A stretch of DNA of 64,000 nt from Citrobacter braakii (GCF_002075345.1 NZ_NAEW01000001.1:558001-622000), one strand, 5' to 3'. Positions 38,084 to 47,819 are shown, numbered from the stretch's first letter. Numbers and translations: made by a program. Notes: generated by a model from the letters alone, not told the origin.

Positions 38084-38792
38084 GAGGTAAAAACCCGGCG
38101 GCGGTAAGAAACGCCTGACCGCCGTTGGAGAGCATGAATTTAACCAGCGCCATCACCTCGTTGGATGCGTCGAGCACCGCCAGTTGGTATTCGCAGCGAA
38201 TATTGTGCTCATCAGGGATAGCTACATAATGCACGTCGGGTTGGGCGCGCAGCGTTTTCGCGTAATGCGCGTAGCCGATAAACAGATCGGCCAGTCCCTG
38301 GCGAAGGATCCAGGCGCTCGCCAGTTCACCAGACGGGATTTTCACCGTATCACGCCCACCAACCAGCGGGATGGCGCGCGCCCTAAGCTGTTGTCCGAGT
38401 CCTGGATCCACTACATCCATATTGTCGAAAAATGCCCAGGTATAGTCTCCGGAAGGGTCGCAGCCGGGCGTGGATGTACCTATTCGTAGCGTTGGGTCGC
38501 GGAGCAAATCCAGCCAGGCTCCGTTTCGGTTGCTGACAAGACTCAGTTGATTCCAGCTAAAGGTTTGCGTGAGGACAGCTTTTTGCAAAGCCAGCAGGCG
38601 TTGCGGGTGCTCCCGATTGGCTGAGGCAAAGAGCGCACACGGTTCACCGGCTTCAATACGCTCGCGTAATAAACCGGCCGGACCATATTCCACCTTCACG
38701 TCTATTCCACTATGGCGCGAGAACTGGCTTATTAAAGGGGCAAATGCCAGGCGTAAACTGCCCGCGGCAAACAGAAGAATGGAAGAGGGCAT
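38070..38792 (-). CDS. ModA-like oxyanion-binding protein without signal peptide
   Basis: I start at the ATG at 38792 (MPSSILLFAAGSLRLAFAPL), giving 240 residues. It resembles molybdate/tungstate-binding ModA/WtpA proteins: FAAGSLRLAFAPLISQF at the start, VEYGPAGLLRERIEAGEPCALFASA, and GTSTPGCDPSGDYTW. There is no export signal at this start; an open frame upstream (to 38894) is not signal-like either. It would therefore be cytoplasmic, or exported by an unseen route. It is convergent with a class II importer, hinting at molybdate or tungstate. Other oxyanions are possible. Confidence 0.72.
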   Translation of the reverse strand: MPSSILLFAAGSLRLAFAPLISQFSRHSGIDVKVEYGPAGLLRERIEAGEPCALFASANREHPQRLLALQKAVLTQTFSWNQLSLVSNRNGAWLDLLRDPTLRIGTSTPGCDPSGDYTWAFFDNMDVVDPGLGQQLRARAIPLVGGRDTVKIPSGELASAWILRQGLADLFIGYAHYAKTLRAQPDVHYVAIPDEHNIRCEYQLAVLDASNEVMALVKFMLSNGGQAFLTAAGFLPLNDE

Positions 38793-38992
38793 GGTATCCG
38801 ATCTCTGGCGAAAAAGGTTTGCGAAGAGGATAAATGATACGCGCTGAGCATAGAGTTTAGAAGGCTTTGGCGCATCGCTTTGTGCCAGCATCATACGGAG
38901 TAATGATTAAGCTTAAGGTTACGAACAGGAGGCAATAAAAAGAAATTATGAGGTGTAACGAAGGGAAATAGCACCAAATCATAGAAATAATT

Positions 38993-39069
38993 TGGTGCGT
39001 CCGAGTGGACTCGAACCACCGACCCCCACCATGTCAAGGTGGTGCTCTAACCAACTGAGCTACGGACGC
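38993..39069 (-). tRNA. valV: tRNA-Val(GAC)
   Basis: On the minus strand, GCGTCCGTAGCTCAG... folds as a 77-base tRNA with encoded CCA. The anticodon loop TTGACAT gives anticodon GAC, and the T-arm GGTTCGAGTCC is standard. Acceptor stem GCGTCCG/CGGACGC. It corresponds to one of the paired valV/valW genes; which copy bears which name is arbitrary here. Confidence 0.97.
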
Positions 39070-39073
39070 AAGA

Positions 39074-39150
39074 TGGTGCGTTCAATTGGACTCGAACCAA
39101 CGACCCCCACCATGTCAAGGTGGTGCTCTAACCAACTGAGCTATGAACGC
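39074..39150 (-). tRNA. valW: tRNA-Val(GAC), second copy
   Basis: This 77-base tRNA has the same anticodon arm as its neighbour (TTGACAT, anticodon GAC) but a different acceptor stem, GCGTTCA/TGAACGC, with CCA encoded. It lies four bases upstream of the other copy on the same strand and is clearly co-transcribed. Confidence 0.97.
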
Positions 39151-39349
39151 AACGTTGTAGGTGACAACGGGGACGAATATTAGCGGCACAGACCGAATGA
39201 GGCAAGAGGGAAATAGCATTTTTCTTCCTGAACTCACGCGATTGCAGAGTAATTAAGCAAGTTGATTATATTTTGTTGATTTTGCAGCGTGTTTTTTATT
39301 CAGACAGTGAGCTTGGGCATAATGGGGACTGTTTGAATGACAGGTGCGC

Positions 39350-39832
39350 TCAGACTTTAAGCGCAGCAAGGATCGCGGTTTCTATTTTCTCAGGGGTAGT
39401 GAACGGCGCAAAACGCTTGAGCGGTTTGCCGTCACGTCCGATCAGGAACTTAGTGAAATTCCACTTGATACGCCCACCCAGCACGCCGGGTAATTCGTTT
39501 TTCAGGTAACGAAACACCGGATGTGTAGCCGCACCGTTGACTTCCACTTTCTCAAATATCGGGAAGCTCACACCGTAGTTGATGTGACAGGTTTGCGAGA
39601 TGTCGTCGGCCCCGCCAGGCTCCTGATTACCGAACTGGTTGCAGGGGAAACCAAGCACCACCAAACCCTGCGCGGCGTACTTCTTGTAAAGCGCTTCGAG
39701 GCCTGCATATTGCGGCGTGAAGCCACAATGGCTGGCAGTATTGACCACCAGAACCAGTTTGCCAGCGTAGTCGGCCATAGTGACGGGCTCACCATGCAGA
39801 CGGGTGGCTGTAAGTTGATAAAAGGTGATCAT
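39350..39832 (-). CDS. Glutathione peroxidase-family thiol peroxidase
   Basis: The ATG at 39832 (MITFYQLTATRLHG, GAGG upstream) gives 160 residues. The peroxidatic Cys is C36 in NTASHCGFTPQY (Cys, not selenocysteine), followed by FPCNQFGNQEPG and the catalytic WNFTKF. It reduces hydrogen peroxide and organic hydroperoxides. It is shorter than BtuE and is a separate paralogue. It stands alone next to the tRNA-Val pair. Confidence 0.88.
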   Translation of the reverse strand: MITFYQLTATRLHGEPVTMADYAGKLVLVVNTASHCGFTPQYAGLEALYKKYAAQGLVVLGFPCNQFGNQEPGGADDISQTCHINYGVSFPIFEKVEVNGAATHPVFRYLKNELPGVLGGRIKWNFTKFLIGRDGKPLKRFAPFTTPEKIETAILAALKV

Positions 39833-40032
39833 GCCGGAATCCTCAAATAAGATCGCATTACTCATTTTATTATGGTCGCAACTGTCTGATTAATAAACTG
39901 ACCGTTGAAGTGCTGGCGATTTATTATTTTGTCGGGTTATCGCTAACGTTTTTAAACGCGTCACCCCAGCAGCATCGTTAGGTGACGACTAAAAATGGGG
40001 GGCGTGACGTTGTGCGCGATATAGATATAAAA

Positions 40033-40056
40033 AAATCCACGCCTGGCGTGGATTTA
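40033..40056 (-). terminator. Terminator of the GAPDH gene
   Basis: AAATCCACGCC-T-GGCGTGGATTT is a near-perfect inverted repeat followed on the minus strand by TTTTT, 24 bases after the stop of the GAPDH gene. Confidence 0.75.
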
Positions 40057-40078
40057 GAGAGAGTGTGAGAGCAGGGGA

Positions 40079-41089
40079 TTAACGTTCGTGCCTTGCCATT
40101 AGCAGTGCCAGGTCGACGAGGCGATTAGAGAATCCCCATTCGTTGTCGTACCACGCCAGAATTTTGACCATATTGCCGCCAATCACCAGCGTTGACAGGC
40201 CGTCGATGATGGATGAGCGCGGGTCACCCTGATAGTCGCTTGAGACAAGCGGTTCATCGCTGTAACCGAGGATCCCTTTCAGTGGCCCTGTCGCGGCGGC
40301 GTCACGAAACGCATTATTGACCTCCTCTGCTGTAACATCCCGCTCAAGCGTTACGGTCAGATCGACAATGGACACCACCGGAACCGGTACGCGCAGCGAG
40401 TAACCGGTTAAGCGACCATCCAGCTCCGGGATGACTTTGCCAAGCGCCTTCGCGGCACCGCTGGAGTAGGGGACAATCGACAATGCAGCGGCGCGGGCAC
40501 CACGAAGATCTTTTTCCGGCTGGTCGTGCAGCGCCTGGCTGTTGGTATAGGCGTGGGTGGTATTCATCAAACCATGCTTAATGCCGAAATGTTGGTGCAA
40601 AACCTGTGCGGCAGGTGCCAGACCGTTAGTGGTGCAGCTACCGTTGCTGACGACAAAGTGTTTATCCGCGGAGTAGAGGTGATCGTTAACGCCCATCACG
40701 ATGGTTAAATCATCGTTCTTACCGGGGGCGGAGATAATCACTCGTTTTGCGCCACCGCTGTTGATATGCACCGCCGCCTTGTCACGTTCAGTGAAGAAGC
40801 CGGTTGCTTCAATGACAATATCGACTTCACGCTGACGCCATGGGATGTTGGCTGGGTCGCGTTCGCTGAACACGGTAATGGATTTACCGTTAACCACCAA
40901 CTGCCCCTCACCGGCGGTGACGTCGGCGTCGAGTTTACCGAGCAGCGAGTCGTATTTCAGCAGATGCGCCAGCGTTTTACTGTCTGTCAGATCGTTGATT
41001 GCCACGATCTGGATTTCCGGGTTACCCAGTGCAGCACGCAGTACGTTACGTCCGATACGGCCAAAACCGTTAATACCGACCTTTACCAT
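40079..41089 (-). CDS. Glyceraldehyde-3-phosphate dehydrogenase, type I
   Basis: The ATG at 41089 (MVKVGINGFGRIGRN) has AAGGAG upstream and gives 336 residues. Hallmarks are the NAD-binding GINGFGRIGR, D33, the catalytic C152 in SNGSCTTNGLAP and HAYTNSQALHD. It differs from the housekeeping GapA and lies alone, so it is a second GAPDH, perhaps the enterobacterial GapC (a pseudogene in E. coli K-12). It is intact here. A GlxA-like regulator lies just upstream on the same strand. Confidence 0.88.
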   Translation of the reverse strand: MVKVGINGFGRIGRNVLRAALGNPEIQIVAINDLTDSKTLAHLLKYDSLLGKLDADVTAGEGQLVVNGKSITVFSERDPANIPWRQREVDIVIEATGFFTERDKAAVHINSGGAKRVIISAPGKNDDLTIVMGVNDHLYSADKHFVVSNGSCTTNGLAPAAQVLHQHFGIKHGLMNTTHAYTNSQALHDQPEKDLRGARAAALSIVPYSSGAAKALGKVIPELDGRLTGYSLRVPVPVVSIVDLTVTLERDVTAEEVNNAFRDAAATGPLKGILGYSDEPLVSSDYQGDPRSSIIDGLSTLVIGGNMVKILAWYDNEWGFSNRLVDLALLMARHER

Positions 41090-41167
41090 GATGAACTCCT
41101 TATCTGTTGTCTCTGGAGTAAATTTAGGCCGGTCACGTGTTGGCGTAAATGACAAAAAAGGATCACT

Positions 41168-42148
41168 TTACGCCATTTTACGACAGTGAAAGCGTTGGCG
41201 ATATTCACCAGGCGTCAGGTGAAGCTGTTTTTCAAACAGCCGTCGCAGGTTAATGCTGCTGCCAAATCCTGTTTGTTCGGCGATACGCTCCAGCGTCTCG
41301 TTGGTCTGCTCCAGACGCTGTCGTGCTGCGGCCAGACGGGCTTCAGCCACATAGCGTGCCGGTGATGCGCCCGTTTCTCGGGTAAACACGCGGGTGAAAT
41401 TACGCGGACTCATGGCGACTTTTTCCGCCAGTTTATCCACACTGAGATCGGCGGTGAGGTTCTCAAGCAGCCAGGTGAGCAGATCGTTAATCGGGCCCAG
41501 GGTGCTGGTCTGCTGAAGGTTGTAGCGGCTAAACTGGAGTTGTCCCCCGGGACGGCGCAGGTACATGACGAAATCCTGAGCGACGTCGCGCGCCAGACTG
41601 AAGCCGTAATCCTCTTCAACTAACGCTAACGTCAGGTCAAAGCCGGAACTGACGCCACCTGATGTCCAGATGTGTTCGTCCTGGATATAGAGCGGACCGC
41701 TTTCGACGCGCACCTTAGGGAATTCTGCCTGCATAGTTTCCAGTAGCTTCCAGTGGGTGGTGGCTCGTCTGCCGTCCAGCAGCCCGGTTTCTGCCAGCAG
41801 CATCGCGCCGCCGCAAATGGATGCAATGCGGCGGGCGTGGGGAGCGGCAAGGCGTAGCCAGTCAACCACTGCAATCCCTTCCTGCGGGTTTTGACCTCTG
41901 CCAGTGATGATGATGGTATCGAGAGGTTCGCGAGGATCTATCTCATGTAGGCGATGATCTGCCAGTAGATTTAGGCCGGACTGACCATGGATCACCTGAT
42001 GCGGTTGCGTTGTCGCTAACTGAACCTGGTAACACGTCTCCGTAGCGCCTTTGGGATGCAGGCGGTTGGCCTGCATCAGAATGTCGGCAATACCGGCGGA
42101 CTCAAACAGCATACCGCCATCGGGAACAATAATGAGTATCTTCTTCAT
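41168..42148 (-). CDS. GlxA-like AraC-family regulator (DJ-1/PfpI + HTH)
   Basis: The 326-residue protein (start at ATG 42148; a TTG nine codons upstream is less likely) has an N-terminal amidase-like DJ-1/PfpI domain: KKILIIVPDGGMLFESAGIADIL, with IASICGGAMLLAETGLLDGR carrying the nucleophile-elbow Cys. A C-terminal AraC helix-turn-helix pair follows (MSPRNFTRVFTRETGASPARYV ending about residue 320). It could control the GAPDH gene 78 bases downstream. The inducer is unknown. Confidence 0.85.
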   Translation of the reverse strand: MKKILIIVPDGGMLFESAGIADILMQANRLHPKGATETCYQVQLATTQPHQVIHGQSGLNLLADHRLHEIDPREPLDTIIITGRGQNPQEGIAVVDWLRLAAPHARRIASICGGAMLLAETGLLDGRRATTHWKLLETMQAEFPKVRVESGPLYIQDEHIWTSGGVSSGFDLTLALVEEDYGFSLARDVAQDFVMYLRRPGGQLQFSRYNLQQTSTLGPINDLLTWLLENLTADLSVDKLAEKVAMSPRNFTRVFTRETGASPARYVAEARLAAARQRLEQTNETLERIAEQTGFGSSINLRRLFEKQLHLTPGEYRQRFHCRKMA

Positions 42149-42396
42149 GTCCTGAAAAGTAATCTTTTTACACAATAAGTCAATATTACATACTCAACTG
42201 GAAAAAGCCTTACCCGTGGCGTAGCGACATTACCGCCACAGGCCGATGGTTTGATGTTGACTCAACGGCGTTGCCTGAGCATCTCCCTTGATTAAGAATA
42301 GCGTTGCATTGACCCATTAAACTCACCACGAGGGGCTGACGCTCTGCTACACCAAAAATGGTATTGTTCTACAAGTCACTCTCCTGACGAGGTCTT

Positions 42397-42867
42397 ATGA
42401 AAATCAGAAGGTTTAGTAATGGAGATGAAATTTCGTTATTCAGCGTCTTTTTATCTTCTGTACATACCCTCGCATCACATTACTACACACAGGAACAAAT
42501 AGATGCGTGGGCCCCAACGGATATCGACCCGGAACAATGGGCCAATCATATGAAGGAATTACGCCCCTTTGTTGTTGAAGTGGATGGTGAAATAGCTGGA
42601 TATGCAGATCTTCAGCCAAATGGGTACATTGACCATTTCTTTGTCTCGGGAACCTACCCGAGACAGGGAGTAGGGACACTACTGATGAATCGCATTCATG
42701 AAGAAGCCAGACAACGTGGAATTGGCGAACTGACTTCAAATGTCAGTAAGGCTGCGGAGGCGTTCTTTCTACGACACGGCTTTCATGTTGTGGAACGTGG
42801 GTTTCCTGCCTGTCGCGGAGTGACATTACAAAATGCACTGATGCGAAAATATTTGGTGAAAAAATAG
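42397..42867 (+). CDS. GNAT-family N-acetyltransferase
   Basis: The 156-residue protein has the GNAT core: IDHFFVSGTYPRQGVGTLLMNRI contains the acetyl-CoA-binding R-Q-G-V-G-T motif, and EAFFLRHGF forms motif B. The N-terminus (YYTQEQIDAWAPTD) resembles YafP-like acetyltransferases. It is monocistronic. The acceptor cannot be told from the sequence. Confidence 0.82.
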   Translation: MKIRRFSNGDEISLFSVFLSSVHTLASHYYTQEQIDAWAPTDIDPEQWANHMKELRPFVVEVDGEIAGYADLQPNGYIDHFFVSGTYPRQGVGTLLMNRIHEEARQRGIGELTSNVSKAAEAFFLRHGFHVVERGFPACRGVTLQNALMRKYLVKK

Positions 42868-42965
42868 AAGATAACTGGGCTAAAGTTCCGCGATCAGCGA
42901 GGGCGGACACTCGGCTCTCTGCCGTATGCCATGACAGAGAGCACGCCAGAAATGAATGGATAGTT

Positions 42966-44159
42966 CTAGTTTGCTTTGCAGTTTTGACGGGATGTGACAA
43001 TCGTCATTGCTGCTGCCGCCAGAAGTAAGAAACCACTCAAGCCAAAAGTACTGCGCCATCCCAGAGTGTCGAATACCATCCCACCTGCCGTTGAACCCAG
43101 AGCAATTGATAGCTGGATCACCGCAACCATTAAGCCACCACCCGCCTCTGCATCTTCGGGTAGTGCCCGCGCTATCCATGTCCACCATCCCGTTGGCGCA
43201 GCCGTTGCTAGTAGTCCCCACAGGCTGAGCAATACGGCAACAGCCCAGATGCTGTGTCCAACCAGCAGTAACGCCCCGGCAGTCGCTGCCATAAGCAGGG
43301 GGATCATGATTAAAGTCTGATAAAAACTTGTGTTCAGGAATATTGATACGGCCAGTGTGCCGACAAAACCCGCCACGCCTATTGCGAGCAAAATCAGAGA
43401 GAGACCAGTAGGGCCTACGCGGGTTACGGTCTCAAGAAAGGGGCGCACGTAGGTAAATAAGGCAAATTGCCCCATGAAGAAGAATCCGCAGGCCAGAAGT
43501 CCCGCAGGGACAATGGTGATGCGGAACAGATGACGCATAGATCTCTGGGATTTTTGTTTTTTATCGTTTTCCATCGATGGCAGGCTGACCCACTGCCAGA
43601 TGAACGCGGCTATAGCCAGGGGAACGAGGCATAAAAATGCCCCTCGCCAGCCCACGGTCGTCCCCAGATAGCTGCCAAGCGGTGCCGCTACAACGGTAGC
43701 CAGCGCGTTCCCACCGTTAAAAATCGCCAGCGCGCGGGGAACCTGATGCTGCGGAACGAGCCGAATGGCGGTTGCAGCAGACATGGACCAGAATCCACCA
43801 ATAACCACCCCAAGCAGGGCCCTCCCCAGCATATAAACCGGATAGCTGGGTGCCAGGGCGACGACTATCCCCGATATGGCCATTAAAACCGTCAGCCCCT
43901 GCAGGAGATGTTTTCGGTTCAGATCTCCGGCAATATGGGAGATAGTCAGGCTGGTAATGACCGCCAGCGCGCCAGAGATTGCAATTCCCTGGCCAGCCAG
44001 CCCTTCGGTAATGTGTAAATCACTGGCAATAAGCGTAAGCAGGCTGACCGGCATAAACTCGGAAGCGATCAGCACAAACACGCACAGCGTCATGGCAAAC
44101 ACGCCCCCCCAATGCGCATGCTTTTTTTCGTAATGCGGTTTTAGTCTTACTGTGGACAT
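42966..44159 (-). CDS. MFS efflux transporter, NepI-like
   Basis: The 397-residue DHA1-type transporter has 12 helices. The first helices read FVLIASEFMPVSLLTLIASDLHITEGLAGQ and motif A is replaced by the SHIAGDLNRKH loop. Helix 5 has GGFWSMSAATAIRLVPQHQVPRAL. It strongly resembles NepI, the purine-ribonucleoside exporter, and related sugar/drug exporters. The adjacent hydrolase and LysR genes suggest a small detoxification locus, but the substrate is unknown. Confidence 0.85.
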   Translation of the reverse strand: MSTVRLKPHYEKKHAHWGGVFAMTLCVFVLIASEFMPVSLLTLIASDLHITEGLAGQGIAISGALAVITSLTISHIAGDLNRKHLLQGLTVLMAISGIVVALAPSYPVYMLGRALLGVVIGGFWSMSAATAIRLVPQHQVPRALAIFNGGNALATVVAAPLGSYLGTTVGWRGAFLCLVPLAIAAFIWQWVSLPSMENDKKQKSQRSMRHLFRITIVPAGLLACGFFFMGQFALFTYVRPFLETVTRVGPTGLSLILLAIGVAGFVGTLAVSIFLNTSFYQTLIMIPLLMAATAGALLLVGHSIWAVAVLLSLWGLLATAAPTGWWTWIARALPEDAEAGGGLMVAVIQLSIALGSTAGGMVFDTLGWRSTFGLSGFLLLAAAAMTIVTSRQNCKAN

Positions 44160-44300
44160 TATCAGATCTCTTAATATCGAATCGGCCAGGTTCAGGCGCA
44201 GTCCGGACAGACGTCATTCAGGAAATCACGTCAAAACATGGATGAAAATGATCTGCAGGCGTTTTACAGCCGCCTGCAAATATCAGGCGGCTTGGGGCGA

Positions 44301-45437
44301 TTATCTTAGGTTGGTATTGAAAAACTGCTCAAATTTAGCAAACGGAATCTTACCCGCAACGTTGTCGTACAGATCAACATGATTTGCCCCCGGCACAATC
44401 ACCAGCTCTTTCTCATTGCTGCCGATCGTCCTAAAGGCATCTTCAGCAAAATAGCGTGAATGGGCTTTTTCGCCGGTCACGATAAGCGTGGGGATAGTGA
44501 CTTCATTGGCGTAGCTCAGCAGCGGCATATTCATAAATGACAGCGGCATCGTCGCATTCCAGGCCCCAGTTGAGTTGACCGAACGCGCATGGAAACCACG
44601 CGGCATGCGATAATAATCAAAGAATTCTTTCAGAACCGGATTAGGATTTGCGGGTAACGTTTCTGGCAGAATACGTTTCGACGTACTGACGTCCCCCTTT
44701 TCATCAACATAAATGTCATGCCCGCCGGGCGCGAAAGCTCCGTTCTTCGCATCTTCCCAGCGCTGTGCGTTCAGATACTGTAATACGGCGCGACGATCCG
44801 CAGTGGTATAACGGTCTTTACCATCACCTACGCCATGCCCCATCGCACGGCTCATGTCATACATCACGCTGGTCGCCACCGCTTTCACGCGGGTATCCAT
44901 CGCGGCGTCGTTTAAGGCCATCCCGCCCCATCCGCAGATACCCAGTAATCCGATACGATTTCGATCAACCTCATTTTGCAGGCCAAGGAAATCAACAGCC
45001 GCGCTGAAATCCTCGGTGTTGATATCCGGAGAGGCAACGTTACGCGGATAGCCACCGCTTTCCCCCGTATATGAAGGGTCAAAAGCCAGGGTAACAAATC
45101 CCTGCTCAGCCAACGTCTGCGCATACAGACCGCTGGACTGCTCTTTCACCGCGCCGAAAGGCCCGTTGATGGCAATGGCCGCCAGTTTGCGCTCGCCGCG
45201 ATCCTTTGGAATGTAGAGATCACCGACCAGGGTGATCCCGAAGCGGTTCTGAAAGGTCACTTTACGGTGATTAACTTTCGTACTTTTAGCGAAGGTTTTA
45301 TCCCATGTCTCGACCAGTGAAACTGGCGCGTTCGGATTGGTTGTATTGGCATAACTCATCGTTGTAACTCCACTTAATGATGCGCAGAGCAGCATGGCTG
45401 GTATCGCGGCTGTCAGTTTTTTGGTGAAGGCAGTCAT
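44301..45437 (-). CDS. Secreted alpha/beta hydrolase, YcjY/DLH-like with Cys nucleophile
   Basis: The ATG at 45437 has a GAGGGG site and opens a signal peptide (MTAFTKKLTAAIPAML). 378 residues. The nucleophile elbow is GICGWGG, so Cys rather than Ser is the nucleophile, as in dienelactone hydrolases. A late acidic residue and GANHVDLYD supply the rest of the triad. Overall it looks like YcjY. The LysR gene is divergent from it and probably regulates it. Substrate unknown. Confidence 0.85.
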   Translation of the reverse strand: MTAFTKKLTAAIPAMLLCASLSGVTTMSYANTTNPNAPVSLVETWDKTFAKSTKVNHRKVTFQNRFGITLVGDLYIPKDRGERKLAAIAINGPFGAVKEQSSGLYAQTLAEQGFVTLAFDPSYTGESGGYPRNVASPDINTEDFSAAVDFLGLQNEVDRNRIGLLGICGWGGMALNDAAMDTRVKAVATSVMYDMSRAMGHGVGDGKDRYTTADRRAVLQYLNAQRWEDAKNGAFAPGGHDIYVDEKGDVSTSKRILPETLPANPNPVLKEFFDYYRMPRGFHARSVNSTGAWNATMPLSFMNMPLLSYANEVTIPTLIVTGEKAHSRYFAEDAFRTIGSNEKELVIVPGANHVDLYDNVAGKIPFAKFEQFFNTNLR

Positions 45438-45609
45438 CAAAATCCCCTCATAAAACGTGATAGATACAGGTTTCATACGGACAACACTGCTGTGCTTTGT
45501 TGCAATGCGAGCATTATAGTGAGCAGTAATAGTGCTTATTAGAGGGGTAAAATTGCTAGAATTAATACCATATTGTTCTAAATAGTGATGCGATAGCGAG
45601 GGAAACGTG

Positions 45610-46500
45610 ATGGCGAAACGGGAAAACTATAATGATTTATACCTGTTCATGCAGGTGGTGCGGGAAGGGAGTTTTACCGCTGCGGCGCAACGACTCGGCC
45701 TGGCACAATCAGGTATAAGCCGTTCCGTACGCGAACTTGAAGAAAGACTGGGCGTTCAGCTTCTGGCTCGCACTACGCGTAGGCTATCGCTCACCCATGC
45801 CGGCGAACAACTCTACCGGACTATTGAGTCAGGATTCGACGCTTTAGATATGGGGCTTGCCACGCTGGCCCATTATCGCCAGTCCCCGTCAGGTACGGTA
45901 CGGATTAATGCCAGTCAGCACGCTATTGATAAACTGCTCCTGCCAAAGCTTGCGGTGTTTAAGCAACGCTATCCTGACATCCGGCTGGAACTCATTAGCG
46001 AAAGTCGGTTTGTCGATATTATTGCGGAAAGATTCGATGCCGGTGTACGTCTCGGACCGGAAGTTGGCGGTGGCATGATAGCGGTCCGTATTTCCCCCGA
46101 CATGGAGATGGCCATTGTTGGTACGCCAGAACACTTTCGCCGCTATGGCTTTCCACAAGTCCCGGCAGATTTGGCGGTTCATCCCTGCATCGCTTATCAA
46201 TTTGGCGATGGAAGCCTCTATACATGGGAGCTTCAACAGGATGGTAAAAAAATAACTCATCAGCCGCAGGGACAATGGGCTTTTGCTGACAGTTATATGG
46301 AAGCCAAAGCCGCCAGACTGGGGCTGGGGCTGGCTTATGTTCCGGAAGAACTGGTGTCCGATGATTTAGAAGAGGGTTCGCTCATCAGAGTTTTACAACG
46401 CTACAGTCAACGCCTGGAAGGCTCATTTCTCTATTATCCGCACCGCAATGTGTCTCCCGCTCTGCGAGCAGTTATCGATACACTGAGAATTTATGAATGA
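45610..46500 (+). CDS. LysR-family regulator
   Basis: The protein has about 296 residues from the ATG at 45610 (a GTG precedes it directly). The N-terminal helix-turn-helix is GSFTAAAQRLGLAQSGISRSVRELEERLG, followed by the type 2 periplasmic-binding effector domain. It is divergent from the YcjY-like hydrolase gene across 172 bases, the usual LysR layout, so it likely controls the hydrolase and MFS pump. It resembles AaeR/DmlR-like regulators in sequence. Confidence 0.88.
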   Translation: MAKRENYNDLYLFMQVVREGSFTAAAQRLGLAQSGISRSVRELEERLGVQLLARTTRRLSLTHAGEQLYRTIESGFDALDMGLATLAHYRQSPSGTVRINASQHAIDKLLLPKLAVFKQRYPDIRLELISESRFVDIIAERFDAGVRLGPEVGGGMIAVRISPDMEMAIVGTPEHFRRYGFPQVPADLAVHPCIAYQFGDGSLYTWELQQDGKKITHQPQGQWAFADSYMEAKAARLGLGLAYVPEELVSDDLEEGSLIRVLQRYSQRLEGSFLYYPHRNVSPALRAVIDTLRIYE

Positions 46501-46551
46501 AGGCGAGGCTGCACACGTGTCAGGGTAACGGGTCTGAGCGAGGTGCGGGCC

Positions 46552-47064
46552 TTATATACACATCCCCATTAACTTGAGTATGCTCCTCTGTGAATTTGTT
46601 TCGAAAATGATGTCGCTGATGTGTTTCATTCCCTGCTTTTTATAGAATTTTTGAGCACGTTCATTTTGTTCAAGAACCTCCAGCCATAAATATTTTTTCC
46701 CCTGACTTCGGGCAAGATCTATGACTTTATTAAACATTAGTTGACCGTAATGCTGATTCGTTTTGGTTGGGGCAAGGTAGAGTTTATTAAGTAAAACACC
46801 GCTGATGTCTGTATTCGGGATAGTTGCTTGCCATGTCAGCTTCACAAAACCAATCGGCTGCTCGATTTCAACTATATACCAGCTAATGTTTTTATCATTA
46901 ATACTCTGCTCAATAACAGGAAGTGAATATTCACCCTCCAAATAATTATCAAATTCTGATTCTGACTTCCACATATGCTTAAAGTGCGCAGTATAGAAGC
47001 GGTAGCCAAGCTCATTTAGTAATCCCGAATCGGCTAATGTTGCTTGTCGTATGATTAAAGACAT
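46552..47064 (-). CDS. GNAT-family N-acetyltransferase
   Basis: The 170-residue protein has a GNAT fold: an N-terminal IRQATLADSGLLNELG, a central acetyl-CoA-binding segment near KTNQHYGQLMFNKVIDLA (a weakened Q-x-x-G-x-L form of motif A) and YLWLEVLEQNERAQKFYKKQGM. Its AT-rich composition differs from the preceding genes. Function unassigned. Confidence 0.8.
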   Translation of the reverse strand: MSLIIRQATLADSGLLNELGYRFYTAHFKHMWKSESEFDNYLEGEYSLPVIEQSINDKNISWYIVEIEQPIGFVKLTWQATIPNTDISGVLLNKLYLAPTKTNQHYGQLMFNKVIDLARSQGKKYLWLEVLEQNERAQKFYKKQGMKHISDIIFETNSQRSILKLMGMCI

Positions 47065-47322
47065 GGGAGAGGCCCTTACTTTATGAGAGAAAAATGATCT
47101 TAAATTTGTAATATATACGGCCTGTTAAGTCTATATGTCCGTTGTGACTGTCTTACCCTCAAACTTTGAATACGCAATCTAAGGTCTGAAGTTGGTGGAG
47201 CTCGACCATTAAGTTATTTTTTATCGATGTTAGCTTCTGGCTCGAAGCAGACAGGCCAACTGATTGCCTGGTCTGCTTTGAGCGAAAATGAAAAGACATC
47301 TTCCGAACTTGCGGCTGTTCAT

Positions 47323-47740
47323 TCAGGATTTTACAAACAAGCTCATTATTCCCACTGCCAGGGCGCTATAGAAAAGCAACTGATACAGATTCGTCGGCAC
47401 GTCTGTCCATTTTCTAACGATGCCCAGCGCGACCACGACCAGCGCAGCCGGGTAAATGGCGCACAGCACGGGAACCGCCATTGCGGTGAGGGAATTCAGT
47501 CCCAGCACGGCAAGTGCTGCTGACACCATCAGGGAGAGCGTCACCAGCAGCCCATAAGACGCACCGGTCGTCTGGTTGAAATAGCGCGCTGTTCCGGTCG
47601 TCAGACCAATGGCCGTGACCAGACAGGCGAGGGTAATGATCGCCGCCAACAACACCCGGCCATAAACGCCAAAAACAGTCTCGACATAGGCGCTCATCAC
47701 CTGCATACCGTTCGTTGCGCCCCGCACCGGGCTGTGGGAC
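47323..47740 (-). pseudogene. brnQ: 3' fragment of a BrnQ-type branched-chain amino acid transporter
   Basis: About 138 residues of a BrnQ-family (LIVCS) carrier remain: VETVFGVYGRVLLAAIITLACLVTAIGLTTGTARYFNQ and the following helices. The N-terminal ~60% is missing. The fragment stops exactly at the left end of the IS element at 47741; the open frame merely runs on into IS sequence. The last residues (MSLFVKS) also look shortened relative to the family. The gene was presumably broken by IS insertion followed by loss of its 5' part. Confidence 0.8.
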
Positions 47741-47819
47741 TGTAAACATCCCGCATAATCGTGCCATTCACATTTAGAGATCATCCGGCATAATCAATCT
47801 GCCAACGAAGGAGATCGCT

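Noticed and set aside
47227-47523. 98-residue plus-strand frame opposite brnQ
   Set aside because: His/Gln-rich antisense product without homology features; most likely a shadow of the brnQ fragment.
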